Of a stretch of DNA of 64,000 nt, positions 26,693 through 36,187 are shown one piece after another. Each line of letters begins with the position of its first letter. Position 1 is the first letter of the stretch. Below the pieces are notes generated by a model. It had not been told where the DNA came from. It made no database searches and saw only the letters and a list, made by a program, of their open reading frames with translations. The stretch is from Balneolaceae bacterium (GTDB taxonomy: Bacteria; Bacteroidota; Rhodothermia; Balneolales; Balneolaceae). The DNA lies in assembly GCA_006969905.1 (NCBI GenBank), contig CP030887.1:620001-684000 (forward strand), given 5' to 3'. The position numbers and the translations under genes were made by a program.

Positions 26693-27727
26693 TTATTCCA
26701 AAACGACAGCCGGTTCCAAAGGTTTCATTTTTACCTTTTGGTTTACATCAAAAAGCTGCCGGTTATCGGTATGGATAATATATTTATCTCCTCTGAATAA
26801 TACATGATAGGTAATATCATGTCCCCGAAATTCCCTGCCGATAATTATACCGCATTCCTCTTCTTGGTCAGCTTGCTCAATTCCCAGATGTTCCGGCCGT
26901 ATTGAACAAAGCACCAGACCTGAACTTTCTTTATTAAGGCTTACCCTGCCAAAACTGGTATCTACTTCTTTGGTCCCGTCTGCATGTGCCCGAAAAAGAT
27001 TGGTTCGACCGAGAAACTGAGCCACAAACTGTGTTTTTGGTTGGTAATAGACTTCCTCGGGAGTTCCAATTTGCTCAATCTGCCCATTATTCATAACTGC
27101 TACGCGGTCAGCGAACGACAAAGCCTCTTCCTGGTCATGCGTTACAAGTATGGCGCTCATACCTGCTTTTTTGAGAATCGTTCTTACTTCCTTCCGGGTG
27201 GTATCCCTTAACATAGCATCCAGCCCTGAGAAAGGCTCATCCATTAAGATAAGGCGCGGCTGGGGTGCAATAGCACGTGCTAACGCAACACGTTGCTGCT
27301 GCCCGCCTGACAGCTCATCCGGTGAGCGGTCTTTGAATTTTTCCATACCCGTACGGCATAAAACTTCTTCCGCAAAAACAGGTCTTTTATGTTTTGGAAT
27401 ATCTCTTAAGCCAAATGCCACGTTCTCAAGAGCCGTCATGTGTGGAAATAGTGCATAATCCTGGAAAACAAAGCCGATCTCCCTTTTTTGAGGAACCACT
27501 CTTTTTCTTTTGGATTCTACCAGCTCCCCATCCAAAAAAACCTCCCCATTGTCTGCATATTCAAAACCGGCAATAAGCCGAAGTGTGGTTGTTTTACCAC
27601 ATCCGCTTGGGCCTAACAAAGCAAATATTTCATTTCTTTCAACAGAAAATGATACCCCATCCACAACAGGGCCTGAGGTATCAAATGATTTTTTTAAAGC
27701 ATTTATATGTAGAATGGGAAGATCCAT
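26693..27727 (-). CDS. ABC transporter ATP-binding protein (FbpC/PotA-like)
   Basis: About 344 residues from ATG 27727 (MDLPILHINALKKSF); another ATG at 27751 would add 8. The ATPase domain has Walker A GPSGCGKTT, Q-loop FQDYALFPHM, signature LSGGQQQRVALARA, Walker B LILMDEPFSGLD and the His switch VTHDQEEA. A C-terminal TOBE-like domain (about 240-344) follows. This matches the CUT1/ferric-iron/molybdate-type import subclass. No permease or binding-protein gene is nearby, so it must work with partners encoded elsewhere. Substrate unknown. Confidence 0.88.
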   Translation of the reverse strand: MDLPILHINALKKSFDTSGPVVDGVSFSVERNEIFALLGPSGCGKTTTLRLIAGFEYADNGEVFLDGELVESKRKRVVPQKREIGFVFQDYALFPHMTALENVAFGLRDIPKHKRPVFAEEVLCRTGMEKFKDRSPDELSGGQQQRVALARAIAPQPRLILMDEPFSGLDAMLRDTTRKEVRTILKKAGMSAILVTHDQEEALSFADRVAVMNNGQIEQIGTPEEVYYQPKTQFVAQFLGRTNLFRAHADGTKEVDTSFGRVSLNKESSGLVLCSIRPEHLGIEQADQEEECGIIIGREFRGHDITYHVLFRGDKYIIHTDNRQLFDVNQKVKMKPLEPAVVLE

Positions 27728-27893
27728 GTGCGCAATGAAACAATTCTCCATTTAGATTCATTCTTAATAAGATACATTTTTAAGGGAACACTTCTTGTAT
27801 TTAGCGCTATTACTGGTTGAGAATGTACCCTCATTACTGTATGTTTATAAGTCTCAAATGGTTAAATTATCGAAAACATAATTAATTCAAGTC

Positions 27894-28391
27894 ATGAAAA
27901 ATTTTGGAGTAAAACTTCTTTTTGTTGCGTTTGGTATGCTTCTGATTCAGGGTTGTGGAGAAAGTGAAGAGGAACGTCTTGCCAGAGAACAGGCCAGGAT
28001 GGATTCTCTCCGCCAGGTACAACAACAGCAAATAGCACAACAAATGGCTGCTATGCAGGATAGCCTTGATGCTGCCGGTGTAACACCTGATCAAACTGAA
28101 ACCAACAATTCAACTTCCGGTTCAGAAGGTTATACTTTTGTTGAAAACGGTAGTTATGCTGTACAAGTAGGTGCTTTTCGTTCTGAAGAAAAAGCAAACA
28201 GCTTTATCACAAAATGGAGTGACAGAAATTATCCAAGCGCTTACGTTGTAAAAACAGGTGATGAGCAATGGGGCGATGTCTGGTTCCGTGTTCGTGTAGG
28301 CTTTTTTGGCTCAAAAGAAGATGCTGCTAATCTAGGAGCTGAACTTGCTAAAGAAATTAACAGCAGTTATTGGGTATCTAAGGTGCGATAA
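27894..28391 (+). CDS. SPOR-domain lipoprotein
   Basis: 165 residues: lipoprotein signal with LLIQGC (Cys 21), a charged Gln/Arg-rich helical linker (EERLAREQARMDSLRQVQQQ), a disordered Thr/Ser stretch, then a C-terminal SPOR domain (about 83-165). The domain reads GSYAVQVGAFRSEEKANSF and VWFRVRVGFFGSKEDAANL, the double repeat of the fold that binds glycan strands lacking stem peptides. It likely localises at division or remodelling sites. Single gene, followed about 110 bases later by a terminator. Confidence 0.9.
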   Translation: MKNFGVKLLFVAFGMLLIQGCGESEEERLAREQARMDSLRQVQQQQIAQQMAAMQDSLDAAGVTPDQTETNNSTSGSEGYTFVENGSYAVQVGAFRSEEKANSFITKWSDRNYPSAYVVKTGDEQWGDVWFRVRVGFFGSKEDAANLGAELAKEINSSYWVSKVR

Positions 28392-28500
28392 TTGTTTGTT
28401 CAAACATACGATTCAACATAAAAATATTTTAGTTGTTTATCTCCCAAGCATTTACGTAATTAACTGTGCGCTCAAGTAGCGTCTCTCTTGATGAATAGTC

Positions 28501-28539
28501 AGGGCATCATATCCGAACAATGTGATGCCCTATTTTTTT
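28501..28539 (+). terminator. Rho-independent terminator
   Basis: AGGGCATCA (28501-28509) and TGATGCCCT (28523-28531) form a 9-bp stem, followed by a seven-T run (28533-28539). It separates the SPOR lipoprotein from the partner-switching genes. The rest of 28392-28655 shows no gene. Confidence 0.85.
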
Positions 28540-28655
28540 GAAACCTATTTTTTGATTAATCGTAGCGCGCTAACCGTGATTTATTTTCCAATTTCTTCGG
28601 TTTACGTTATCATTGGTCATGATCAAAACTTACAACCCAATATAAACCCAACGGA

Positions 28656-29003
28656 ATGAAGAACTTTAGTATTTCCATACGACAAGTTGATGCCGTTCGT
28701 GTGCTCGATATTAGTGGTGAATTGGATGCTCATACAGCCTCTCAACTTGAGAATTCCTTAAAATCACTTATTGACCAGGATCAAATTCTAATTATCGTAA
28801 ACTGCCGCGGATTGGATTATATAGCCAGCGCCGGCTTAGGCGTATTCATGGCTTACATTGAAGATGTGAGAGGCATGGGCGGAGACATCAAACTCACCAA
28901 TATGAATGAACGCGTTTATAACGTTTTCGACCTGCTTGGCTTTCCCACTCTTTATGATATCCATGACGATGAAAGCGAAGCTTTAACCGGTTTCAAAAAA
29001 TAG
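28656..29003 (+). CDS. STAS-domain anti-sigma factor antagonist (RsbV-like)
   Basis: 115 residues, one STAS domain. The pattern VRVLDISGELDAHTASQLEN at the N-terminus and CRGLDYIASAGLGVFMAYI around residues 50-68 contain the helix bearing the phospho-acceptor Ser (second Ala-Ser-Ala-Gly position). In the known RsbV/SpoIIAA scheme the unphosphorylated form sequesters the kinase encoded next. Start ATG at 28656; 6 bases separate it from the kinase gene. An upstream TATCATTG (28609-28616) is one mismatch from the TAnnTTTG -7 box. Confidence 0.9.
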   Translation: MKNFSISIRQVDAVRVLDISGELDAHTASQLENSLKSLIDQDQILIIVNCRGLDYIASAGLGVFMAYIEDVRGMGGDIKLTNMNERVYNVFDLLGFPTLYDIHDDESEALTGFKK

Positions 29004-29009
29004 AATTAA

Positions 29010-29432
29010 GTGAGCCGCAATAAAAACATATTCAGCATTTCAGTAGAGGCATCCACTTCTCACCTCTCTAAAGTGCGTGATTTTGTTGCTGAACACGCTC
29101 AAAATTTGGGCATGTCTGAAAAAGATGTTGCAGAGATGCGCCTTGCTGTTGATGAAGCCTACACTAATATTATTAAACACGCATATAAAAATACTCCTTC
29201 AAAGCCAGTAGAAATTCAGTTTGGTTTTGACAAGTCCCAGGTATGGATCTCTATAACGGATCAAGGAGAGAGTTTTGATCCCAGCACATACAATGAACCT
29301 GACCTGTTAAAACGAATCAAAAATAAGCAAAGGGGTGGGATGGGGGTATACCTGATCCGTAAGCTTATGGATAATGTACAGTATAATCGTCATGGGCAGG
29401 TAAACGAAATAAGAATGGTTAAACACCTCTGA
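29010..29432 (+). CDS. Anti-sigma-type serine kinase (RsbW-like, HATPase_c)
   Basis: 140 residues, GTG start. The GHKL ATPase motifs are intact: N-box EAYTNIIKHAYKN, G1 DQGESFDP and G2 GGMGVYLIRKLMD. It should phosphorylate the STAS protein on Ser and alternately bind a target. It lies between the STAS gene (6-base gap) and the phosphatase gene (5-base gap). No sigma factor is encoded in or next to the cluster, so its target is not visible. Confidence 0.9.
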   Translation: MSRNKNIFSISVEASTSHLSKVRDFVAEHAQNLGMSEKDVAEMRLAVDEAYTNIIKHAYKNTPSKPVEIQFGFDKSQVWISITDQGESFDPSTYNEPDLLKRIKNKQRGGMGVYLIRKLMDNVQYNRHGQVNEIRMVKHL

Positions 29433-29437
29433 TAGTT

Positions 29438-31156
29438 TTGAGCAACCTATCAAACATCGATGACCGCCACAGCCGATTTGAATTACGCACCCTCCTGGAA
29501 ACCAGTCGGCTCCTGATTGAATCTCAGGATCCTGATTTTGTACTAAATAATCTTCTCCTCATAACCATGGGGAAACTCCTTGTTTCAAAAGGAATGATTT
29601 TGATATATAAACCCGGGGAAGATACCTACCTGGTAAGCCGCTCTAAAGGCAGGGGATGGCACAAAGAAGAAAGCGAGATAAATGCAAATGTAAGTATCGG
29701 GCAACAGGAAACCGGGGTTTTGATCGGTGAAAAGCATTCTGAACTTTTTGAAGAATTAGGTATTGAAAAGGAAAGTGTGCTTTTTAACCTTAAAACCAGC
29801 AACTACCATATAGGCTTTCTTTGTTTAGGCCCTAAAGGAAATAAACAAGCTGTTACTGAACGGGAACTTGAGTTTATTGAGAGCCTTACTATTATCTCCT
29901 CGGTAGCGATTGCCAATTCCAGGATGTTCGCAGAAATGCGGCTTATAAATCGCAGGCTTGATCGCAAAGTTCATGACTTAAATACATTACTGCAGTTAAG
30001 TAAAGATTTCAACCTTATGGTAGACAGGGATGAAATAGCCCGTGTATTTAAATTTGCCATGCTTGGGCAAATGCTTATCCGCACTTTTTTCTTTGCCCTG
30101 GATGTGAATGGAAAAAAATCCATTGTTTCCATTAGTGGGGTAAAAGAAGTACCCAGTGAAGAAGAGCTGGACTATCTCTTTGAGCTTGAAGATATCACAC
30201 ATACTTCAAAAGAAAGTACCTGTGAGTTTTTATCAGAAAATAATATTCAATTAGTTATAGGTCTTCGCTTCCAAAATGAAAAAATTGGGGTGGTTGGTGT
30301 TGGGGCGCGGGCTAATAAACAGGAATACACAGAATCTGATGTTAATTTTTTACAGTCGTTAGGAAATCTCGCCCTCTTAACTATCCAAAAAACCCTGCTA
30401 CTGGAAGAGCGCTTAGAAAAACAAAGACTGGATGAAGAACTTAATCTTGCCACCACCATTCAGCGTGGGCTATTACCTGATCCCCTGCCTTCAATTGAAG
30501 GTTTTGATCTGGCAGCCATCAATGTTTCTTCCCGGCAGGTAGGAGGAGATTACTTTGATTTTATACAGACACCGGATGGGGGGCATTTACTTGCCATCGC
30601 TGATGTAACCGGAAAAGGTGTTCCTGCTTCATTATTAATGGCAAACCTACAGTCTATGTTACATGCGCTCGCCCCTATTGATGTGAGCCTGGGTGAAGCA
30701 AGCGGAAGCATAAACAACATTATTCATGACAATACACCTGCTGATAAATTTATCACCTTTTTCTGGGGAAAGATTTCCGAAGATGGGAGCAGGTTCAAGT
30801 ATGTAAATGCGGGGCATAATCCTCCTATGCTTTTCAGGGATGGTGCTGAGAAACCTATTTTGTTGGAACAAGGAGGAGTAATACTCGGTGCAATGCCTAC
30901 CCTTATGCCGTATGAAGCCAATGAAATAGAGTTTAAAAAAGGTGATTTGATAGTGTTCTTCACCGATGGGGTTACAGAAGCCATGAACCCACAACAAACA
31001 GAAGAATACGAAGAAGAACGGCTTATTGAGTGTGTACTAAAAAACCGAGATAAATCGTCTCAGGAAATTATGGATGCTGTAATTGTGGATATCAATAAGT
31101 TTGCTGACAACATCCAATATGATGACATAACGATGATTGTGCTACGTGTTAATTAA
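29438..31156 (+). CDS. GAF-PP2C (SpoIIE/RsbU-type) serine phosphatase
   Basis: 572 residues, probable TTG start. The first ~330 residues hold two GAF-like sensor domains (about 20-165 and 190-320) joined by helices. The C-terminal PP2C domain (about 345-570) has DYFDF, ADVTGKGVPASLLMANL, NAGHNPPML and FFTDGVTEAMN, the metal-binding Asp set of SpoIIE/RsbU. It should dephosphorylate the STAS protein on sensing a cytosolic signal, as there is no membrane segment. The 3' end overlaps the convergent MltF-like gene by 8 bases. Confidence 0.92.
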   Translation: MSNLSNIDDRHSRFELRTLLETSRLLIESQDPDFVLNNLLLITMGKLLVSKGMILIYKPGEDTYLVSRSKGRGWHKEESEINANVSIGQQETGVLIGEKHSELFEELGIEKESVLFNLKTSNYHIGFLCLGPKGNKQAVTERELEFIESLTIISSVAIANSRMFAEMRLINRRLDRKVHDLNTLLQLSKDFNLMVDRDEIARVFKFAMLGQMLIRTFFFALDVNGKKSIVSISGVKEVPSEEELDYLFELEDITHTSKESTCEFLSENNIQLVIGLRFQNEKIGVVGVGARANKQEYTESDVNFLQSLGNLALLTIQKTLLLEERLEKQRLDEELNLATTIQRGLLPDPLPSIEGFDLAAINVSSRQVGGDYFDFIQTPDGGHLLAIADVTGKGVPASLLMANLQSMLHALAPIDVSLGEASGSINNIIHDNTPADKFITFFWGKISEDGSRFKYVNAGHNPPMLFRDGAEKPILLEQGGVILGAMPTLMPYEANEIEFKKGDLIVFFTDGVTEAMNPQQTEEYEEERLIECVLKNRDKSSQEIMDAVIVDINKFADNIQYDDITMIVLRVN

Positions 31157-32657
31157 ATGTTTTAATACCCAGTACCCCGGGGTATCTTGCATTCTGTGTT
31201 CTTGAAAGAGCAAGTATTGCTTCATAAGTTTCATACCGGTTCATAATTTCTTTTACATATCGAACCGTTTCAATGCCCCTGCAAAACCCGAAACGAGCAT
31301 TCTGATAATATTTTCTTTGCATCAATTTTAATAATGCATCAGAAACATTTTCCCATTTGTTAGGGTCTTTATTATGATCAATAGCTAATCTGCGTGCATC
31401 TGCTAAATGTCCCAAGCCTGCGTTATAAGTTGCCAGTGCAAGTTTCCATTGTTCGGTAGAATCTAAGTATGCATAGTGCTCTAAATGCTCCTTGAGAATA
31501 CGGGCTCCTTCCCTGATATTAATCTCCGGTACATAAAGTGAGTCTTCAGGTATTTCAGAAAAGCGCGGTAAAATCTGCATAATCCCAACGGCTCCTGCCC
31601 AGCTTTCTGAGTAAGGATCAAATTTTGATTCCTGCGCAGCAACTGCCGTCATCATCACCCAATCTAAATCGTATTCATTCGCTACAACCTGGATCAAGCT
31701 GTCATAAGGAGAGATTCCTGAAATCTGTTCTGTCTGAAACTCAGGACTGAAATAATCAGCAATTTGGGAACCGCTTTCGAAGTACTTCTTCCTGAGTACA
31801 TTTAAAAAAGCTGAACGTTTAGGCACCCCATTTTGATCAAACCGGAAATGCTTATACAGGTACCGGTTTAGCTTACTTTCCAAATCGGGATGTCCATGTC
31901 TTATTGCCCATGCAATCGTATCGTTTTGAGCAATTACCGGGCCTGTTTCTAACCCAACCATATACTTTGTAGCTGCCTGGTAAATATTATCATCGGCTAC
32001 TGTTGCTTCGTAAGTTCCATTTGCAACCTGAAACAAAAGTGCTTCAGTGTCCATATCATCCGGAACCAGATTTATATTTAGTTTAAAACCTTCTTCCTGA
32101 AGCTCTCTCAATCTAACGTAATATGAACTATTTCTTCTCACAGTAATAGGAACTTCACTAAGTTCACTTATGCTGGCCGGCTCAATTCCTAAATCAGAGG
32201 ATACCACAATAAGCTGATCCACCAAATTATACGGCCGGGTGAAATTCACAACCTCTCTTCTCTCTTCAGTGATCGTATAATTTGCCGCAATGATATCCCC
32301 TTCTCCACTATTTAAAAGATCGAAAGGATTATCATCCTCTCCGGCAATTACAACTTCTAGTGCCAGGTCATTCTCTTTGGCAAAATTTCTAATAAACTCA
32401 TACTCAAAACCTGCTTCAATCCCCCTGTGGAGAAAATAAGTGTTGGAACTGTAGCTGGTTATAATTCTTAATACCCCGGATCTTTTGATTTCAGCAAAAT
32501 CCCGGTATATCGGTTCGGTAATGGTTGAAAGCGAACCGGAAGAGCGTTGCTTATTAGCCTGTTTATCTTTCTCTTGCGAACAGCTTAAGCTAACGGCAAC
32601 GGCCAGTATACATACCAGCTTTCTCAATTGACTATTTTTAAGATTATGTTGAAACAT
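31149..32657 (-). CDS. MltF-like membrane-bound lytic transglycosylase
   Basis: About 502 residues from ATG 32657; lipoprotein signal with lipobox VSLSC (ATG at 32687 would add 10 residues). The N-terminal half is a family 3 solute-binding-like domain (SGVLRIITSYSSNTYFL ... ILNSGEGDIIAANYTIT). The C-terminal half is an SLT transglycosylase domain with catalytic Glu in AAQESKFDP and WAGAVGIMQILP. It cleaves glycan strands to 1,6-anhydro products at the outer membrane. The binding-like domain may sense muropeptides, as in MltF (inferred). Confidence 0.9.
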   Translation of the reverse strand: MFQHNLKNSQLRKLVCILAVAVSLSCSQEKDKQANKQRSSGSLSTITEPIYRDFAEIKRSGVLRIITSYSSNTYFLHRGIEAGFEYEFIRNFAKENDLALEVVIAGEDDNPFDLLNSGEGDIIAANYTITEERREVVNFTRPYNLVDQLIVVSSDLGIEPASISELSEVPITVRRNSSYYVRLRELQEEGFKLNINLVPDDMDTEALLFQVANGTYEATVADDNIYQAATKYMVGLETGPVIAQNDTIAWAIRHGHPDLESKLNRYLYKHFRFDQNGVPKRSAFLNVLRKKYFESGSQIADYFSPEFQTEQISGISPYDSLIQVVANEYDLDWVMMTAVAAQESKFDPYSESWAGAVGIMQILPRFSEIPEDSLYVPEINIREGARILKEHLEHYAYLDSTEQWKLALATYNAGLGHLADARRLAIDHNKDPNKWENVSDALLKLMQRKYYQNARFGFCRGIETVRYVKEIMNRYETYEAILALSRTQNARYPGVLGIKTFN

Positions 32658-32865
32658 AATTTGCTGATTCATATAAAAAGAAGCCATTGAATGCTAATAA
32701 TGGACTTACTTTTTCGTTATCGGCTGGTACATTATACATGTATTTAAGCAGTTTTACTTCGTAAATTAACAACATCTAATCGTGCTAAACTCTTTTTAAT
32801 AATCCATTAATATCATCCTGGACTCATTAATTACCATACGGCGCAAGTTAAAATGCGTTGTCATT

Positions 32866-35277
32866 TTGGTGGCAACACTTTTAATTTCCATTGATTTAAA
32901 CGCACAAGTACAAGGAATCATTCAGGATGCCGTTTCGCTGGAACCAATTCCAAATGTGAACATTGTTGTTAAAGGAACTAATACCGGAACCCAAACCGCA
33001 AATGACGGGTCTTTTTCCTTGCCCGTTAAGCAGTTTCCTGCTACCCTGCAAATATCTTATTTGGGTTATGAAACGGCTGAGGTCAGTGTTTCCTCAGAAG
33101 AAACAAAGCTTGTTATCTCGTTGAATCCTGTACTTACGGAGATGGATGAGCTGGTGATTTCTGACACGCGGGTTAATAACCCATTAACAAATACCACACC
33201 CATTTCCAGAACTTCCATCCGGGTAGAGCAAATATCCATGGCCTATGCCAATACTGGAGTTGAGTTATTACGGGCCAAACCAGGTATTTTTATCCAGCAA
33301 ACCAGCGTTGGGCAGGGGAGTATTTATATCAGAGGACGGGCGGGAAGAGATGTGTTATATCTCTTTAACGGGTTAAGAATGAACCCTTCATTTGTACGCT
33401 CAGGGCAAAACCAATATTTCGGGGTTATTGATCCGTTACTTGTAAATCAAATTGATGTATACCGCGGGCCCGTTTCTGTTTTTTATGGAAGCGACGCAAT
33501 GTCAGGCGGAGTTAACATTTCACCTAGAAGCCTGGCTTTAACTGACAATAAGGATTTTGGAGTCCAGGTCAAATCAGCACTTAATGCAGAAGGAAACGGA
33601 GAAAAAACCATACACGGAAACCTTTCCTATGTTTCTCCCAAGTTCACATTATTTGCAGGAGGCAGTTACCGGGATTTTGATTATTACCACATGAGCTCAA
33701 GATCAAATGATGCGTTATGGTTTCCTTACGACAATACCCTTTCAAATGCAGATTACCAATTTAAATCATATTTGTTATCCTCCAGGTTAAAAACAGGAGT
33801 GGCATCCAATATTTCTTTTCTGAGCTATTTCGGAACTATACCTGATGCACCACGTTTTGACCGCATAACCCTCGGTTTTGATATAGAAAAAAATGAGGAT
33901 ACATACACGCCCCGAAATGCTTACTTCTCAAATACATCTCCCCTTTCGTTGCGTGCAAATATTCTGGAATATCGTTTCCAGTCAGGTGCCAGCATAATCG
34001 AAAATATGGAGTTTAAGATCGGTTATTTTAAACTTAAAGATCATCGCCGTTCTGCTGATTTTGCTTTTAACAACTCTCCCCGCTTCTCATTTAATCAATC
34101 GTTAGTCAGTTCTGAGTTTTCTGTTTCGGATACCATTGACTATGACAGAAATACGAGCGATTTGTTTCTGGCTGCGCTCGACTTTCGTTCAAAACTCAGT
34201 GATAAGTTTTACCTGAAATGGGGCGCAGACTTGTCCTATGATATTACTTCCAGTGAACGTTTTTCATCTTCGGGAGATCAGTTCTTACCCCGTTATCCTG
34301 ATGGTTCAAAATATTTACAAACAGGACTTTTTATTCAGCTTGACCAGGTTTTGCATGAAGACCTGAACCTGGAATATGGTATAAGATACTCTCATGCCTT
34401 CGCTGATCTACCTTTTGAAGGGTTCAATTCTGACCGGGGTTACGCTCCCTATTCAACAAGTTTTGGACAATTAACAGGGTCTATTGGTATTTCTTATGAT
34501 TTAAATAGTGATTTAAAGCTTGTAAATAATATTTCTACAGGATTCAGGGCTCCAAACATTGCGGATCTTTCAGAAGTTGGCAACAGGGGCTCCGGCCTTT
34601 TTCAGACCCCTACTATTGGCCTTAAACCGGAAAAAACTTTTAACTACGATTTAGGCCTTAGGTTTAATAATGAAAAAGTAAGTGCTGAGTTTGTAGCCTA
34701 TTGGCTCCATTACTTCGACAAAATAAATCAGGAGCGAACCGGAAATATTGTTGATGAATTCGGAAATTTTATAACCGATGAAGACCGGGAAATCAATTCA
34801 TCTGAGTTTTATGAAGTTAACAATCAAAATGTAAACTCTATGAATTTGTTGGGCATTGAGTTTTTCTCTGACTATTACCTGAACAACCAGCTTACTACCG
34901 GGTTAAGTTTTACCTACAACTGGGGAAAACTAAAAAATGTTGACGGTGAATTGGAAACCGTAAACCGTATCCCCCCTGCTAACGGTCAGGTTTATGTTAA
35001 CTATCAAATAACAGATCAGTTTCTACTAAAGCCACAAGTCCGTTATGCTTTTGAAAAAAGAAACCTTTCTCCCGCAGAAATCAATGATGTGAGAGTTTCC
35101 CGCAATGGAACCGATGGCTTTATCAACTACCAGGTTTTAATGAGTTACATGGCGAATGAAAACCTGGTGCTTACTTTTTTTGCGGATAACCTGACTGATA
35201 TTGCTTACCGGGATCATGCAAGCAGCCTGGATGGAATGGGTAGAAATTTCACACTTTCTGTGAGCTATACCTTTTAA
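32866..35277 (+). CDS. TonB-dependent receptor with CarboxypepD_reg-like domain
   Basis: At least 803 residues. A CarboxypepD_reg-like domain (QGIIQDAVSLEPIPNVNIV ...) is followed by a TonB plug (about 100-220, VYRGPVSVFYGSDAMSGG) and a 22-strand-type barrel ending GRNFTLSVSYTF. It takes up a ligand not identifiable from sequence. The start is odd: TTG at 32866 gives a signal peptide without its basic region, yet the frame stays open upstream and encodes TIRRKLKCVVILVATLL, a better signal, with no ATG, GTG or TTG before the stop at 32800. ATT (32830) or another rare start is possible. The end overlaps the convergent EamA gene by 4 bases. Confidence 0.85.
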   Translation: MVATLLISIDLNAQVQGIIQDAVSLEPIPNVNIVVKGTNTGTQTANDGSFSLPVKQFPATLQISYLGYETAEVSVSSEETKLVISLNPVLTEMDELVISDTRVNNPLTNTTPISRTSIRVEQISMAYANTGVELLRAKPGIFIQQTSVGQGSIYIRGRAGRDVLYLFNGLRMNPSFVRSGQNQYFGVIDPLLVNQIDVYRGPVSVFYGSDAMSGGVNISPRSLALTDNKDFGVQVKSALNAEGNGEKTIHGNLSYVSPKFTLFAGGSYRDFDYYHMSSRSNDALWFPYDNTLSNADYQFKSYLLSSRLKTGVASNISFLSYFGTIPDAPRFDRITLGFDIEKNEDTYTPRNAYFSNTSPLSLRANILEYRFQSGASIIENMEFKIGYFKLKDHRRSADFAFNNSPRFSFNQSLVSSEFSVSDTIDYDRNTSDLFLAALDFRSKLSDKFYLKWGADLSYDITSSERFSSSGDQFLPRYPDGSKYLQTGLFIQLDQVLHEDLNLEYGIRYSHAFADLPFEGFNSDRGYAPYSTSFGQLTGSIGISYDLNSDLKLVNNISTGFRAPNIADLSEVGNRGSGLFQTPTIGLKPEKTFNYDLGLRFNNEKVSAEFVAYWLHYFDKINQERTGNIVDEFGNFITDEDREINSSEFYEVNNQNVNSMNLLGIEFFSDYYLNNQLTTGLSFTYNWGKLKNVDGELETVNRIPPANGQVYVNYQITDQFLLKPQVRYAFEKRNLSPAEINDVRVSRNGTDGFINYQVLMSYMANENLVLTFFADNLTDIAYRDHASSLDGMGRNFTLSVSYTF

Positions 35278-36185
35278 TCACTCACAGGAAATTCATCTTT
35301 AGGTTTTTGCTTCCAGGTAAAGCCTACACCTATCAGGATGATAAACATAGCTACTATCGAAAGCGTAGCCGGCACTTCAGCAAATAATAGGAATGCTAAA
35401 AAAGAAGCCAGTAAAGGCTCGGAGAGAATAAGAGTAGATAGCAAGGTAGGGGGTACATATTTTACTGCGTAGTTTAGCGATCCATGCCCCAGTATCTGAG
35501 GGCCTATTGCCAACCCGGCACCAATCAACAAAAGCTTAGGGTCTGTTGGAATAACAAACCCTTCTGCTAAAAATAAAACGATGATACAGGTTGCTGCAGC
35601 CCACACATAAACCGGGAACACATACCCTATCCAACTATGATGTTGTCTAATTTTCCTCCCTATTAAAAAATATGCAGCAAAAAGTGCCGCCGCTAACAAT
35701 GCGAGGCTATTTCCCAAAGCCGGATTAGCGAACCGGGCATCTGCATTATAATCGGAGTATCCTAAAACAACAGAACCGGCAATTGCAATCAAAATGCCTG
35801 CCCAGATAGTGCCTGAAAACTTCACCTTGAACAGAACACGTTCAACGGTTAGCAGCATAACAGGATGCATAACAACTAACACAGATGCGGAAGCTACCGA
35901 AGTGAAATAAATGGAAGATATCCAGCTTATGAAATGAAGCCCTAATAGGATTCCTGACAATGCCATCCATTTCCATTCACCTAAAATAGGTTTTTCATCC
36001 CGGGCTTTCCTACTTCTGGCATATACAGGAAACAATAGCAGCGCAGCTATAAATGTACGAATAACGGCTAATTGAAGGGATGAATAGTCTGCTGCATACT
36101 TCACCAGTATAGGAGCAAAACCAAAGGCCAACAACCCTAAAAAAAGTAATCCATATACCTTAACTCTGGAAAAGGATTGATCCAA
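35274..36185 (-). CDS. EamA/DMT family transporter
   Basis: 303 residues with ten membrane helices in two EamA repeats (about 10-150 and 160-297). The second carries GNSLALLAAALFAAYFLIG at its start, and PPTLLSTLILSEPLLASFLA is the repeat-end helix pattern. Drug/metabolite superfamily exporter or permease; substrate not predictable. It is 2 bases downstream of the DUF4293 gene on the same strand. Confidence 0.85.
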   Translation of the reverse strand: MDQSFSRVKVYGLLFLGLLAFGFAPILVKYAADYSSLQLAVIRTFIAALLLFPVYARSRKARDEKPILGEWKWMALSGILLGLHFISWISSIYFTSVASASVLVVMHPVMLLTVERVLFKVKFSGTIWAGILIAIAGSVVLGYSDYNADARFANPALGNSLALLAAALFAAYFLIGRKIRQHHSWIGYVFPVYVWAAATCIIVLFLAEGFVIPTDPKLLLIGAGLAIGPQILGHGSLNYAVKYVPPTLLSTLILSEPLLASFLAFLLFAEVPATLSIVAMFIILIGVGFTWKQKPKDEFPVSD

Positions 36186-36187
36186 CT

